This document shows, piece by piece, positions 9,534 through 21,503 of a stretch of DNA of 64,000 nucleotides. The notes below the pieces were generated by a model that saw only the letters and a list, made by a program, of their open reading frames with translations, was not told the DNA's origin and did not search any database. Every line of letters starts with the position of its first letter. Position 1 is the stretch's first letter. The translations under genes and the position numbers were made by a program. Origin of the DNA: an uncultured Pseudomonadales bacterium (GTDB lineage Bacteria > Pseudomonadota > Gammaproteobacteria > Pseudomonadales > Azotimanducaceae); contig OY282430.1 of NCBI GenBank assembly GCA_958296025.1, forward strand, positions 3,148,477 through 3,212,476. Reading direction: 5' to 3'.

Positions 9534-9962
9534 TCAGGAACGTGGACAGATCTCCGACGGCTTGAAAAAGTACGCGATTTCCCGGCGGGCGGAGGCCGGG
9601 GAGTCCGAGCCATGCACGGCGTTGGCATCCACGGACTCGGCGAAGTCCCCTCGGATAGTGCCCGGTGCTGCTTGCGCCGGATTGGTGGCGCCCATCAGCT
9701 TGCGGTTGGCGCTGATGGCGTCCTCACCCTCCAACACCTGCACCAAGATGGGCCCTGAGGTCATGTAGTCGCAGAGGGATCCGTAAAACGGCTTGCTTTC
9801 ATGCTCCGCGTAAAAGCCAGCCGCCTTGGCCCGGCTCAAGCGCAGCATCCTGGCGGCGACGATGCGCAAGCCGCCGCGCTCAAAGCGGCAAAAGATCTCG
9901 CCGATGAGGTTGCGGGCAACCGCATCGGGCTTGAGGATGGATAGGGTGCGCTGCACAGCCAT
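9534..9962 (-). CDS. ndk: Nucleoside diphosphate kinase
   Basis: Transfers the terminal phosphate of ATP to nucleoside diphosphates through a phospho-histidine. The sequence [12 protein letters not shown] and the active-site segment [12 protein letters not shown] (histidine near residue 117) are diagnostic. The ATG at 9962 gives 142 residues, the usual length, and has GGAG eight bases upstream. An upstream start in the same frame would add 18 unrelated residues. It is the first gene of the ndk-to-der operon. Confidence 0.97.
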   Translation of the reverse strand: MAVQRTLSILKPDAVARNLIGEIFCRFERGGLRIVAARMLRLSRAKAAGFYAEHESKPFYGSLCDYMTSGPILVQVLEGEDAISANRKLMGATNPAQAAPGTIRGDFAESVDANAVHGSDSPASARREIAYFFKPSEICPRS

Positions 9963-10124
9963 ACCGTTCTCCGCCACCACCGGAATTCTCCTAGACGCGG
10001 AGAACTCAACAACCAAGCCGAGTTTTCAACCGCGCCGCCTTCGCCCGTGCGCCGAGGGCAAAACCTAACCGAACGCTTCGGGGGGAAGGCCATCGCACTC
10101 AGTGAGCGCTTGCAATCGAACATG

Positions 10125-10130
10125 CATTAT
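10125..10130 (-). promoter_or_regulatory. Possible -10 box of the ndk operon
   Basis: On the minus strand a perfect TATAAT is preceded by TGCG, about 160 bases before the ndk start. No good -35 hexamer is spaced correctly, so it could be a chance match. The intergenic region (9,963-10,229) has no other obvious signal. Confidence 0.3.
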
Positions 10131-10229
10131 ACGCATTCCGCAAGCGGATGGCGGCGGGGCGGACGGCGCTGAGGGAGGAAGGGCGAGGCGCTCCAATCGG
10201 AAAGGGGAAACCAGCGGCGGGGCGACGCA

Positions 10230-11378
10230 TCAGGCGGCCGGGCGCAGCCGCCCCACCACCTCCGCCACCCGGCGGGCGGCGTAATCCACCTGCTCCTCCG
10301 TGGTGAAGCGGCCGATGGTGAAGCGCAGGCTGGCGTGGGCCACGTCATCCGGCACCCCCAAGGCGCGCAGCACATAGGAGGGCTCGACGCTGGCGGAGGT
10401 GCAGGCGGAACCGCTGGACACGGCGATGTCGTCCAAGGCCAACAGCAGGGTCTCCCCATCGACCCCGGCAAAGCCAACGTTCAGGTTGCCCGGCAGCCGC
10501 TGCTGCGCATCGCCGTTCAGCACGGTTCCCGGCACCTGCTTCAAATGCGACCAAAGGCGGCGGCGCAGAGCCAGTATGCGGGCGTTCTCCTGCTCCATTT
10601 CCCGTTTCAGGATGGCGCAGGCTTCGCCCATGCCAACGATCTGATGGGTGGGCAGGGTGCCGGAGCGCATGCCCCGTTCATGGCCGCCGCCGTGAATCAG
10701 GGCGCGGAGGCGCAGGGCCGGGTCCCGCCGCACATAGAGCGCGCCGACGCCCTTGGGTCCGTAGATCTTGTGGCCGGAAATGCTGATGAGGTCGATCGCC
10801 ATGGTCTTGACGTCCAGCGGCACCTTGCCGGCGCTCTGCGCCGCATCGACGTGCAAGCGCACCTTGGCGGCGCGGCAGACTTCGCCGATGGCGGCCACAT
10901 CGTTGATGACGCCGATCTCGTTGTTCACATGCATCAGGGAAACCAGCAAGGTGTCCTCGCGCAGGGCCGCAGCCACCTGCTCCGGGCGGATGATGCCGTC
11001 CGGCGGCGGCTTCAGGTAAACCACGGTGAAGCCCCGGCTCTCCAACCAAGCGCAGCTGTCCAGCACGGCCTTGTGCTCGATGGCGCTAGTGACGATGTGG
11101 CGCCGGGCGGCACCCTCGGCCAAGCCCTTGATGGCAAGGTTGACGGACTCCGTGGCGCCCGAGGTCCAGACGATCTCCCGAGGGTCCGCGTTCACCAGCG
11201 CCGCCACCTGAGTGCGCGCCTCCTCCACCGCTTCCTCGGCCTGCCATCCGAAGACGTGGCTGCGCGAGGCGGGATTGCCAAAGTTCCCCTCAAGGGTGAG
11301 GCAGGCGCTCATCTTCTCGGCCACCCGAGGATCCACCGGCGCCGTGGCCGAATAGTCTAGATACACCTGCATACGCAT
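10230..11378 (-). CDS. iscS: Cysteine desulfurase (IscS/NifS family)
   Basis: PLP enzyme that takes sulfur from cysteine for Fe-S cluster and thio-cofactor synthesis. The PLP lysine lies in [12 protein letters not shown] and the sulfur-carrying cysteine in [17 protein letters not shown], both characteristic of the IscS-type group I enzymes. At 382 residues it is about 20 shorter than E. coli IscS, mostly at the ends. No iscR precedes it and no iscU, iscA or hscBA follow; ndk is downstream instead. trmJ is directly upstream, as near many isc operons. An alternative assignment is a NifS-like paralogue serving another sulfur pathway. Confidence 0.9.
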   Translation of the reverse strand: MRMQVYLDYSATAPVDPRVAEKMSACLTLEGNFGNPASRSHVFGWQAEEAVEEARTQVAALVNADPREIVWTSGATESVNLAIKGLAEGAARRHIVTSAIEHKAVLDSCAWLESRGFTVVYLKPPPDGIIRPEQVAAALREDTLLVSLMHVNNEIGVINDVAAIGEVCRAAKVRLHVDAAQSAGKVPLDVKTMAIDLISISGHKIYGPKGVGALYVRRDPALRLRALIHGGGHERGMRSGTLPTHQIVGMGEACAILKREMEQENARILALRRRLWSHLKQVPGTVLNGDAQQRLPGNLNVGFAGVDGETLLLALDDIAVSSGSACTSASVEPSYVLRALGVPDDVAHASLRFTIGRFTTEEQVDYAARRVAEVVGRLRPAA

Positions 11379-11426
11379 CTTGCCGGCACCCTATCATAGT
11401 TCCGTGCGATTACACCCCGGCCAGCC

Positions 11427-12155
11427 CTAGCCGCTTCGGTCGTCGTCGAACTTCTGCAAATGATGGGCGATGCCGCGCAGCATATGGACTTCCGTCCGGT
11501 CGAGGCCCACGCGCACGGCGAGGCGACGCAGGCGGGTCAGGGTTTGGCCGGGGTTGTCCGGCTTCAGGAAGCCGGAGACGACCAGCACCTGCCGCCAGTG
11601 CTCCAGCATGGCGTCCACCTCGGCGGCGGTGGCCGGTGGGCGATCCCATACTGGCTCAACAGGCACCGCTTCGCTTTGCAGGTGTAGTTCGTAGGCCACC
11701 ACCTGCACGGCCATCGCCAAGTTCAGGGAGGGGTACTTGGGCGATGCGGGAATGCGCAATTGCAGGTTGCAGCGCTGCAGCTCATCGTTGCTGAGGCCAT
11801 CCGTCTCCCGCCCGAACAGCACCGCCACCGGGCCGACAGCGGCCTGCTCCAGCAACTTGACGGCGGCGGCGCGGACATCCGCCACCGGCCAAGGGATGCG
11901 CCTGGACCGCCCGCTGGTCCCCACCACCCAATGGCAACCGGCCACCGCCTCGTCCAAGCTGGGGCAAATCCGGCAGGCGTCCAGCACATCCACTGCGGAG
12001 GCCGCCCGCCAATCCGCTTGCGGGTCCGGGTAGCGTTCCGGGTTGACCAACACCAATCGTTGCAGGCCCATGGTCTTCATGGCCCGGGCGGCGGCGCCGA
12101 TGTTGCCGGGGTGGCTCGGCTGCACCAAGACGATGTTGATGTTGTTTAGGCGCAT
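11427..12155 (-). CDS. trmJ: tRNA (cytidine/uridine-32-2'-O-)-methyltransferase TrmJ
   Basis: SPOUT-fold methyltransferase acting on position 32 of the anticodon loop. The N-terminal INIVLVQPSHPGNIGAAARA, then VLFGRETDGLSNDEL and the knot-forming region around ASPKYPSLNLAMAVQVVAYE are diagnostic. The ATG at 12155 gives 242 residues, matching the family; a longer frame reaching 12362 would overlap suhB antisense. It is divergent from suhB with only 21 bases between starts, so their promoters must overlap. Confidence 0.94.
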   Translation of the reverse strand: MRLNNINIVLVQPSHPGNIGAAARAMKTMGLQRLVLVNPERYPDPQADWRAASAVDVLDACRICPSLDEAVAGCHWVVGTSGRSRRIPWPVADVRAAAVKLLEQAAVGPVAVLFGRETDGLSNDELQRCNLQLRIPASPKYPSLNLAMAVQVVAYELHLQSEAVPVEPVWDRPPATAAEVDAMLEHWRQVLVVSGFLKPDNPGQTLTRLRRLAVRVGLDRTEVHMLRGIAHHLQKFDDDRSG

Positions 12156-12176
12156 GGTGCTGTAGGCTACCGCTCC

Positions 12177-12980
12177 ATGCAGGCAATGGCCAACATCGCG
12201 TTGCGCGCCGCCCGCCGCGGCGCCCAGGTTTTGCTGCGGGCCATGAACTGGCTTGACGAACTCAAGGTGGAGGAGAAGGCACCGGACGACTTCGTCTCCA
12301 ACATCGACCGGGAGGCCGAGCGGGTCATTGTCGATGCGCTGCTGAAGACCTATCCGGACCACGCCATCCTAGCCGAGGAGGGCAGCGCCGCAGGGGTCAA
12401 CGAAGGCGCTGAATGCACCTGGATCATCGACCCCTTGGACGGCACCCTGAACTATCTGCAGGGCATCCCCCACTTCGCCGTCTCCATCGCCATGCGGCGG
12501 GGGCGGCAGCTGGAGCATGGCGTCATCATCGATCCGGTGCGCAACGAAGAATGGGTGGCCAGCCGCGGCAGCGGCGCCCAGCTCAACGGCAAGCGCATCC
12601 GCGTCGGCAAGGCGCAGCGCCTCAGCGAAGCGGTCCTCGCCACCGGGCTGCCGGCGCCGGCCAAGGGGCGGGCCGCCTCCTACAACAGCCAGTTGGCGCA
12701 GTTCACCCCCGCCTGCCGAAGCCTTCGCCGCTTGGGCTCCGCCGCGCTCGACCTCGCCTACACCGCCGCCGGCCGAGTGGATGGCTTTTGGGAAATGGGC
12801 TTGGCGCCTTGGGACATCGCCGCCGGCGTACTCATCGTTAAGGAGGCCGGCGGCTTCGTCGGCGACCTTGGCGGCGGCGAGCACTACTTCGACAGTGGCG
12901 ACATCGTGGCCGCCAACCCCAAGTGCTTCAAACTGATGGTGGCCAAGCTGCGGCAAGCCCGGCGGAGCGGCGAACCCTAA
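12177..12980 (+). CDS. suhB: Inositol-1-monophosphatase family protein SuhB
   Basis: Magnesium-dependent phosphatase that also acts in rRNA transcription antitermination in E. coli. The metal-site motifs are present: EEG near residue 67, WIIDPLDGTLNY, and WDIAAG near residue 217. The start MQAMANIALRAARRG aligns with E. coli SuhB, so the ATG at 12177 is preferred. It has 267 residues. It is convergent with secF and divergent from trmJ. Confidence 0.95.
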   Translation: MQAMANIALRAARRGAQVLLRAMNWLDELKVEEKAPDDFVSNIDREAERVIVDALLKTYPDHAILAEEGSAAGVNEGAECTWIIDPLDGTLNYLQGIPHFAVSIAMRRGRQLEHGVIIDPVRNEEWVASRGSGAQLNGKRIRVGKAQRLSEAVLATGLPAPAKGRAASYNSQLAQFTPACRSLRRLGSAALDLAYTAAGRVDGFWEMGLAPWDIAAGVLIVKEAGGFVGDLGGGEHYFDSGDIVAANPKCFKLMVAKLRQARRSGEP

Positions 12981-13055
12981 GCTTAGGCCCTGCCTTGCGC
13001 CCAAAACCCGCCCGGCAGCATTGATGCCGCGCAGTATCGATTCCCCTGAATGCCC

Positions 13056-13976
13056 TCAAGGATAGGATTCCTTGGCGTTCTCCTTTTCCGGCGGCAGCAG
13101 GTCCTCCCGGGAGATGTTCATCAGCACCAGGATGTTGGCGGCGATGTAGATGGACGAGTAGGTGCCGATCACCACGCCAATGGTCAAGGCCGCGGCGAAG
13201 CCGCGGATGCCCTCGCCGCCGGCGAGCAGCAAGGCCAGCAGCACCAGCAGGGTGGTCATCGAGGTCACCAGGGTGCGGCCTAGGGTTTGGTTCAGGGACT
13301 TGTTGATGATGTCGATGGACGTCCCCCGGCGAACGGTGCGGAAGTTCTCCCGGATGCGGTCCGAAACGACGATGGTGTCGTTCAACGAGTAGCCGACCAC
13401 GGCGAGGACGGCCGCCACCACCGCCAAGTCGAAGGTCCATTGAAAAATCGAAAAGAGGCCAAGCACCAAGGTGACGTCGTGGGCCAAGGCGCCCACGGCG
13501 CCCACCGAGAACTGCTTGGTGAAGCGAAACAGGATGTACAGCATGACCACCGCCAAGGCGGTGAGGATGGCGAGGCCGGCGCTCTCCGCCAACTCCTCCC
13601 CCACTACGGGGCCGACGAAGTTGGACTGACGCATGGCCGCGTCCGGCACCTTGGCCTGAATGGTGGAAAGAATGCGGTCGCCCAAGGCGGCCGGGTCCCC
13701 AGTCGCTTGTGGCGGCATGCGCACCAGAACCTCCCGGTCGGAGCCGAAGTGCTGCACCACGCCATTGAGGAAGCCGGCCTCATCCAGTTGGCTGCGCACC
13801 CGCTCTGGGTCCACGGGTTCCGGAAAGCCCACCTCAACCAAGGTGCCGCCAGTGAAGTCCAGACCAAAATTGAGGCCATTCAGCGTCAACGAAGCGATGG
13901 AGACCAGCACCAGCGCGATGGAGCAGACGCCGGCGACCTTGCGCTTGGCCATGAAGTCAAAGATCGGCAGCTTCAT
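13056..13976 (-). CDS. secF: Protein-export membrane protein SecF
   Basis: Subunit of the SecDF complex that uses the proton gradient to complete protein export. It has six predicted membrane helices; the first periplasmic segment starts after LNFGLDFTGGTLVEV. The C-terminal half carries the conserved VGYSLNDTIVVSDRIREN and helices typical of RND-like SecF. At 306 residues the length is typical. The ATG overlaps the secD stop by four bases. Confidence 0.96.
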   Translation of the reverse strand: MKLPIFDFMAKRKVAGVCSIALVLVSIASLTLNGLNFGLDFTGGTLVEVGFPEPVDPERVRSQLDEAGFLNGVVQHFGSDREVLVRMPPQATGDPAALGDRILSTIQAKVPDAAMRQSNFVGPVVGEELAESAGLAILTALAVVMLYILFRFTKQFSVGAVGALAHDVTLVLGLFSIFQWTFDLAVVAAVLAVVGYSLNDTIVVSDRIRENFRTVRRGTSIDIINKSLNQTLGRTLVTSMTTLLVLLALLLAGGEGIRGFAAALTIGVVIGTYSSIYIAANILVLMNISREDLLPPEKENAKESYP

Positions 13977-15868
13977 ATCCTGAGCGCCTCCAGCTTGCGT
14001 CCGCCATAGATCAGATTGACCAAGGACCTCGTGCCCATGACGGCGGTGAACACCGAGGTGACGATGCCTACGGCCAAGGTCACGGCAAAGCCCTTCACGG
14101 GGCCGCTGCCTATGGAGAACAGGATGATGGCCACGAAGAAGGTGGTGATGTTGGCGTCCAGAATGGTCAGCACGGCGCGGTCAAATCCCGCTTGGATGGC
14201 TTGCTGTGGCGGCCTTTCCTTCAGCTCCTCGCGGATGCGGGAGAAGATCAGCACGTTGGCGTCCACCGCCATGCCCACGGTCAGCACGATGCCGGCGATG
14301 CCGGGCAACGTCAAAGTGGCACCGAGAATCGACATCACCGCCATCAGCAGCATGAGGTTGGCGGTCAGCGCCAAGTCTGCGGCCAGGCCAAAGCCCCGGT
14401 AGTGGAACACCATGAACAGCATGACGAGGATGAAGCCAACGATGACCGACAGACGACCTCGTTCGATGTTTTCCTCCCCCAGGCTTGCGCCGACCGTGCG
14501 CTCCTCGACGATGTACATGGGTGCGGCCAGGGCGCCGGCGCGCAGCAGCAGGGCGAGGTCCCGGGCTTCGCCGAGCTCCAGCCCCGTGATGCGGAAGTTG
14601 TAGCCCAGCGCCGATTGAATGGTGGCCACGCTGATGAGCCGCCGCTCCTCCTCGGAGTAGCGCTCCACCACCTCCTCGCCATCCACCACTCGGGTACGCG
14701 CCCTAGGCTTCTGCTCAATGAAGATGATGGCCATGGAGCGCCCCACGTTGTCCCGGGTGGCCTCGTTCATGCGGCGCCCGCCATCGCTGTCCAAGCCGAT
14801 GCTCACCTGTGGCTGGGAAGTCTCTGGGTCATAGTCCTGGTTGGCTGAGGTCACTTGGTCGCCGGTGACGATGTTCTTGCGCAGCAGGGTGACCGGGCTG
14901 CCCTCGTAGTCGTAAACCTCGGTTAGGGAACTGCGGTCACCGGGCATGGCCACCAAGCGGAACTCCAGATTGGCGAACTTGTTGATGATGCGCTTCGCCT
15001 CGGCGCTGTCTTGGATGCCGGGCAGGTCCAGCACGATGCGCTCCCGGCCCAAGCGCTGCACCAAGGGTTCGGAGACGCCCAATTCGTTCACCCGGTTGCG
15101 CAGGCTCTGCAGGTTCTGCGAGATGGCGGCGTCCTCCATCTGACGCAGATGCTCCTCCAGCATGCTGAACTGCAAGGCCGGCTGATCACCTTCATCGATG
15201 TTGGACAGCTCAAAACCTTGAAACTGAGCGGCCAACAGTTCAGCGGCCTGATCCCGCCCGGCGACGTCCCGAAAGGGGATCAGCACACGAGTGCCGTCCA
15301 CCCAATTCCGGCCCACATAGCGGATGCGGGCATCGACCAAGGCGTCTCGGGCGGTTTCTTGCATGGCCCGCATGCGATCGCCGATGAATTTGTCCATATC
15401 CACTTGCAGCAGCAAATGCACGCCGCCGGACAAATCCAACCCGAGGGACATGGGCTTGGCCCCCAGGTCCTGCAGCCAAGTCGGGGTGGTGGACAGGCGG
15501 GTGAGGGCGACGATGTAGTGGTCCTCCAAGCGGCTGACCGCCCGCATGACCAGCTCCCGGCCGCGCAGCTGATCCTCTTCGCGGCCTAGGCGCAGAAACA
15601 CCGAACCTTCCTTAGCCTCCGCCGCGGCCACGGCGATGCCGGCCTCTTCCAAGGCGTTGCGAACGGTGTCCAGCAACCTCGGATGCAACGGCCGATCCGG
15701 ATCCTCCGGCTTGACTTGCAGGGCCGGGTCCGGCTGGAACAGGTTGGGCGTGGCGTACAGGGCGCCGATCAGCACCACTGCCAACACGAACAGGTAGCGG
15801 CCCAAGGAGGAGGTGTTCGGCGCCCGCCTTTTCGCTTCAGGCAAGCCGAGCAGGCTGGCCCCGATCAC
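13973..15868 (-). CDS. secD: Protein-export membrane protein SecD
   Basis: Larger SecDF subunit with six membrane helices, one at the N-terminus and five at the C-terminus, and a big periplasmic domain. LGLDLSGGVHLLLQVD, LDLPGIQD and GMAVDANVLIFSRIREE are family signatures. The product is 631 residues. A GTG start is used; the first 20 residues before the membrane helix are a little longer than usual. It lies 33 bases after yajC. Confidence 0.96.
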   Translation of the reverse strand: MIGASLLGLPEAKRRAPNTSSLGRYLFVLAVVLIGALYATPNLFQPDPALQVKPEDPDRPLHPRLLDTVRNALEEAGIAVAAAEAKEGSVFLRLGREEDQLRGRELVMRAVSRLEDHYIVALTRLSTTPTWLQDLGAKPMSLGLDLSGGVHLLLQVDMDKFIGDRMRAMQETARDALVDARIRYVGRNWVDGTRVLIPFRDVAGRDQAAELLAAQFQGFELSNIDEGDQPALQFSMLEEHLRQMEDAAISQNLQSLRNRVNELGVSEPLVQRLGRERIVLDLPGIQDSAEAKRIINKFANLEFRLVAMPGDRSSLTEVYDYEGSPVTLLRKNIVTGDQVTSANQDYDPETSQPQVSIGLDSDGGRRMNEATRDNVGRSMAIIFIEQKPRARTRVVDGEEVVERYSEEERRLISVATIQSALGYNFRITGLELGEARDLALLLRAGALAAPMYIVEERTVGASLGEENIERGRLSVIVGFILVMLFMVFHYRGFGLAADLALTANLMLLMAVMSILGATLTLPGIAGIVLTVGMAVDANVLIFSRIREELKERPPQQAIQAGFDRAVLTILDANITTFFVAIILFSIGSGPVKGFAVTLAVGIVTSVFTAVMGTRSLVNLIYGGRKLEALRI

Positions 15869-15901
15869 GACGGCCCTCTTGCAGGTGGGAGCGGCAAGGG
15901 C

Positions 15902-18448
<2,547 letters not shown>

Positions 18449-18630
18449 TGGCTTGACCGACCAACGTACGCCAAAGACGGAATTCTACAAGCCGTTGCGG
18501 ACCACATTGCGCAGACGGCACCTAGTGTCCTCATTGGATGCGCTCATAAAATGCCGGCACAGCGCCCTTGATCCGGTAGAGGAATGGAAGGCCCTCGTTC
18601 AGGCTGCTAAGATTCGCGCCTCGCATACTA

Positions 18631-18717
18631 GCCTGGGTGGCGAAATCGGTAGACGCGCCAGACTCAAAATCTGGTTTGGGCAACCAAGTGAGAGTTCGAG
18701 TCTCTCCCCAGGCACCA
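18631..18717 (+). tRNA. tRNA-Leu (anticodon CAA)
   Basis: Acceptor stem GCCTGGG pairs with CCCAGGC, the discriminator is A and CCA is encoded. The anticodon stem CCAGA/TCTGG encloses a loop with anticodon CAA (reads UUG). A long variable arm and the T-arm GAGAGTTCGAGTCTCTC mark a class II leucine tRNA. The MATE gene on the other strand ends one base after the CCA. Confidence 0.95.
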
Positions 18718-20181
18718 CTATCCCAACGCCAACCGGTCGATTCGCGCCTCGTCGCGGCTGGTTTGGTAAAGGCGCACGCCTACGCAGAGGGCCACTAGGA
18801 ACAGGCCGAAGGTCAGGCCGGACCAGTAGCCGTAAACGTCGATGGCTGGCAGGCCGAGCCAGCCGAGGGCCAGCACAATCCCTAGGGGCAGGGCGATAAG
18901 CCAGTAGCCCACCAAGGAGATGACCATGGGGACGCGGGTGTCCTTGTAGCCCCTGAGAGCGCCGGCCATGGTGGCGTTGGCGTCGTCAAACAATTGGTAG
19001 AGGGCGATGAAGATGAGCAGGTTGGCGGCGATTGCCACCACTTGCGCATCCGTGGTGTACAAGCCGGCCAACTGGAAACGCAGCCCGACCACAGAGGCGC
19101 TGACCAGCACCGCATAAACCAAGGACAGCTGTAAGGCCGTGGCGGCCACCCGGCGGGCTCCGGCCATGTTCCCGGCGCCGACCTGGAAGCCCACGCGGAT
19201 GGCGGCGGCGCTGCCGAGACTCATGGGGATGACGTAGGTGGCCCAACCCACATGGCTGGCGATGGCGTGCCCCGCCTGGGCGCTGATGCTAAGGCCGGCA
19301 ATCAGGAAGGTGATGGCGGCGAAAACCGCCATCTCCAAGAAGATGGTGGCGCCAATGGGCACACCGAGATTGACGATCCTGCGCACGGTGCGCCAGCGCA
19401 GCCGCCAACTGCCGCCGAGAAAGCCCGTGGCCCGGAAAAAGGGGCGCCGCACCACAAAGACCACCAGACCAAGCTCGAACCACATGACCAGCGTGGTGGC
19501 CCAGCCGCAGCCGACGCCGCCAAGCTCCGGCAACCCGAAGGCGCCGTATATGAACAGATAGTTCAGGGGCGCGTTCAGCAGCAACGCCGAAAAGGCGATC
19601 AGCATGGGCAAAACGGTATGGCCTAGCCCCTCCGAGCTTTGCCGCAGCACGATGTAGATCATGACGCCGGGCATCCCCCAGGAAACCGCCTTCAAGTAGC
19701 CGACGGCCACCTTGGCGACGGCCGGGTCCGCACCGCGCAGCTCCAACAGGGGCGCCGCCGTGTAGCGGACGATGAGGATGGTCACTAAGGAACAGAAAAA
19801 GGCCACCCAGACGCCGTGCCGAATGATGTCCCCGCACTCCTCGGTTTTACGGTCCCCAGCCAACTGCGAGACGATGGGCATGACCGCCATGGTCAAGCCG
19901 GTCATGAACATGAACACTGGCCAAAGCAGCGTACCGGCCAAGGCCACACCGGCGAGGTCCACGGCGCCGTAGCGTCCCGTCATCAGGGTGTCGAGGCCAC
20001 CCATCCCCATGACGCACGCCTGCGTCACCATGATGGGCACGCCCAGCCGCAACAGCGCCTTGGCTTCGCCTAGGAAGCCCCAAGAAGGCAGCGCTGGCGC
20101 ATCCTGCTGCGGCAGGCTTGCAGCGCCCTCGGAATGCTTGCTCAACGCGCCCGGCGATGGCGCCGTTGGTGCGTCTTGCAA
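18718..20181 (-). CDS. MATE family multidrug/sodium antiporter
   Basis: Multi-spanning exporter of the MATE family (NorM-like), exchanging drugs or organic cations for Na+ or H+. The 487-residue product has about 12 membrane helices in two repeats and typical segments such as GVPIMVTQA near residue 47, MPIVSQLAGD near 101 and RVGFQVGAGN in the second half. An N-terminal hydrophilic tail of about 35 residues precedes the first helix; a shorter start is possible. Substrate is unknown. Its stop abuts the tRNA-Leu(CAA) gene on the opposite strand. Confidence 0.92.
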   Translation of the reverse strand: MQDAPTAPSPGALSKHSEGAASLPQQDAPALPSWGFLGEAKALLRLGVPIMVTQACVMGMGGLDTLMTGRYGAVDLAGVALAGTLLWPVFMFMTGLTMAVMPIVSQLAGDRKTEECGDIIRHGVWVAFFCSLVTILIVRYTAAPLLELRGADPAVAKVAVGYLKAVSWGMPGVMIYIVLRQSSEGLGHTVLPMLIAFSALLLNAPLNYLFIYGAFGLPELGGVGCGWATTLVMWFELGLVVFVVRRPFFRATGFLGGSWRLRWRTVRRIVNLGVPIGATIFLEMAVFAAITFLIAGLSISAQAGHAIASHVGWATYVIPMSLGSAAAIRVGFQVGAGNMAGARRVAATALQLSLVYAVLVSASVVGLRFQLAGLYTTDAQVVAIAANLLIFIALYQLFDDANATMAGALRGYKDTRVPMVISLVGYWLIALPLGIVLALGWLGLPAIDVYGYWSGLTFGLFLVALCVGVRLYQTSRDEARIDRLALG

Positions 20182-20220
20182 AGTTGAGCGCCGGCTTGAC
20201 CCCGGTTTGACCGCTGGCGA

Positions 20221-20985
20221 TCAGGCAGCCGCCCGCACCGCCTCCTCCCGCGCCTTGCGCACCTTTTCGTTGGTCTGGTTGAACAGGAGGTCCCGGCGGG
20301 CGTTCTTCTCCTCCTCGGTCAGATCCTGTTTGGGGAGGTCCCGGCCGACATGGAAGCCCTTGTCCACCGCCGGGCGGGCACCCACCTCATCCACCCAACG
20401 CTTGAGATTGGGGAAGCCCTCCCAAACGTCTTCGTCGATAAGGCGGTCCATCAGCATCGCCCAAGGCCAGCTGATGATGTCCGCAATGCTATAGGCCCCG
20501 CCGGCCAGGAATGGATTGACGGAGAGTTGCGCGTCCATGACGCCCGACAGCCGGTCCACCTCGCCGACGAAGCGCTTGGTGCCGTACTCCAACTGCGCCG
20601 GATCACCGGTGATGTTCTTGGCGTAGTTCTTGAAGTGGTTGGCGTTGCCCATCATCGGCCCTAGATTGGCCATCTGCCAATGCACCCATTGCAGCACCCG
20701 GTAGCGTTCCGGCCCGGACTTGGGCAGAAACTGGCCGCTCTTGTCCGCCAAGTACTCCAAAATGGCGCCGGACTCAAAGAGGGAGACGGGGCCGCCGCCG
20801 CCCAACGGCTGGTGATCGACGATGGCCGGCATGCGGTTGTTCGGGCTGATGCGCAGGAACTCCGGCTTGAACTGATCGCCACCGCCGATGTCCACGGGCC
20901 TGATCCGGTAATCCAGCCCGCACTCCTCCAGCATGATGGTGACCTTCCAGCCGTTCGGCGTGGGCCAGTAATGCACGTCTATCAT
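20221..20985 (-). CDS. Glutathione transferase, YfcG/YghU (Nu-class) type
   Basis: Thioredoxin-fold N-terminal domain plus helical C-terminal domain, closest in pattern to E. coli YfcG, a disulfide-bond oxidoreductase that binds glutathione or its disulfide. Matching segments include TPNGWKVTIMLEECGLDY, FLRISPNNRMPAIVD, SLFESGAILEYLADK and YSIADIISWPW. The ATG at 20985 aligns with the family start; the longer frame upstream only reads the tRNA genes backwards. At 254 residues it carries a charged helical tail of about 35 residues beyond YfcG, of unknown use. Confidence 0.9.
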   Translation of the reverse strand: MIDVHYWPTPNGWKVTIMLEECGLDYRIRPVDIGGGDQFKPEFLRISPNNRMPAIVDHQPLGGGGPVSLFESGAILEYLADKSGQFLPKSGPERYRVLQWVHWQMANLGPMMGNANHFKNYAKNITGDPAQLEYGTKRFVGEVDRLSGVMDAQLSVNPFLAGGAYSIADIISWPWAMLMDRLIDEDVWEGFPNLKRWVDEVGARPAVDKGFHVGRDLPKQDLTEEEKNARRDLLFNQTNEKVRKAREEAVRAAA

Positions 20986-21134
20986 TGCCTGCGCTCCAAG
21001 GTGAGGGGATGCGCAAGGTACGTCAGATCGATGCACATTGCCAGTGGTTAGCCGGGTTTCCGTCCCGCATTCATAGGCTGCTGGACTGCGCCGCCCGGCC
21101 AGCGATAAAATTCCGCTCGCTTCACCAAGCCTTT

Positions 21135-21221
21135 GCCCAGGTGTTGGAATTGGCAGACAAGCTGGATTTAGGTTCCAGTGCCCTTCGTGGCGTGCGAGTT
21201 CGAGTCTCGCCCTGGGCACCA
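21135..21221 (+). tRNA. tRNA-Leu (anticodon UAG)
   Basis: Acceptor stem GCCCAGG/CCTGGGC, anticodon stem CTGGA/TCCAG with anticodon TAG, long variable arm, T-arm with GTTCGAG, and encoded CCA. It lies six bases before the next tRNA gene, so the two are probably co-transcribed. Confidence 0.95.
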
Positions 21222-21227
21222 GCCCCG

Positions 21228-21315
21228 GCCCGGGTGGTGAAATTCGGTAAACACAGGGGACTTAAAATCCCCCGGAGGCAACTCCCTGCGGGTTCGATTC
21301 CCGCCCCGGGCACCA
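21228..21315 (+). tRNA. tRNA-Leu (anticodon UAA), integration target of the element
   Basis: Acceptor stem GCCCGGG/CCCGGGC, anticodon stem GGGGA/TCCCC with anticodon TAA, long variable arm, T-arm CGGGTTCGATTCCCG, encoded CCA. Its last 17 bases plus one more are repeated at 53,157-53,174. The integrated element restores the gene's 3' end, so the tRNA remains intact. Confidence 0.96.
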
Positions 21316-21316
21316 A
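21299..21316 (+). repeat. attL: left core repeat of the integrated element
   Basis: TCCCGCCCCGGGCACCAA, the 3' end of tRNA-Leu(UAA), is identical to 53,157-53,174. With two more bases and one mismatch the match is 20 of 21. An integrase gene follows immediately, the standard layout for tyrosine-recombinase elements in tRNA genes. Confidence 0.9.
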
Positions 21317-21459
21317 TACCGTGTTTTCCGCATTTGTCCGTATTGTTTCGTTAACATCCGTATGTGTCTTTAATACATTGATTTAATTACATATTTTCAA
21401 TCCCTAATTTATCCGCCGACGTGTGTATCGCGTTGTAACGGGTTGCGCCCATCCGTGTT

Positions 21460-21484
21460 CTTGTGATACAAATAGTGCTACAAG
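21460..21484. promoter_or_regulatory. Imperfect palindrome before the integrase gene
   Basis: CTTGTGATAC and GTGCTACAAG form an imperfect inverted repeat around 20-45 bases upstream of the integrase start. It could be a regulator or integrase arm site; nothing more can be shown. The AT-rich stretch 21,330-21,410 just upstream is the likely promoter area. Confidence 0.3.
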
Positions 21485-21503
21485 AAATTCACGGAGAACG
21501 CCA

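Noticed and set aside
20986..21219. N-terminal extension of the glutathione transferase frame
   Set aside because: It would translate the reverse strand of the tRNA-Leu(UAG) gene. The family start aligns at 20985.
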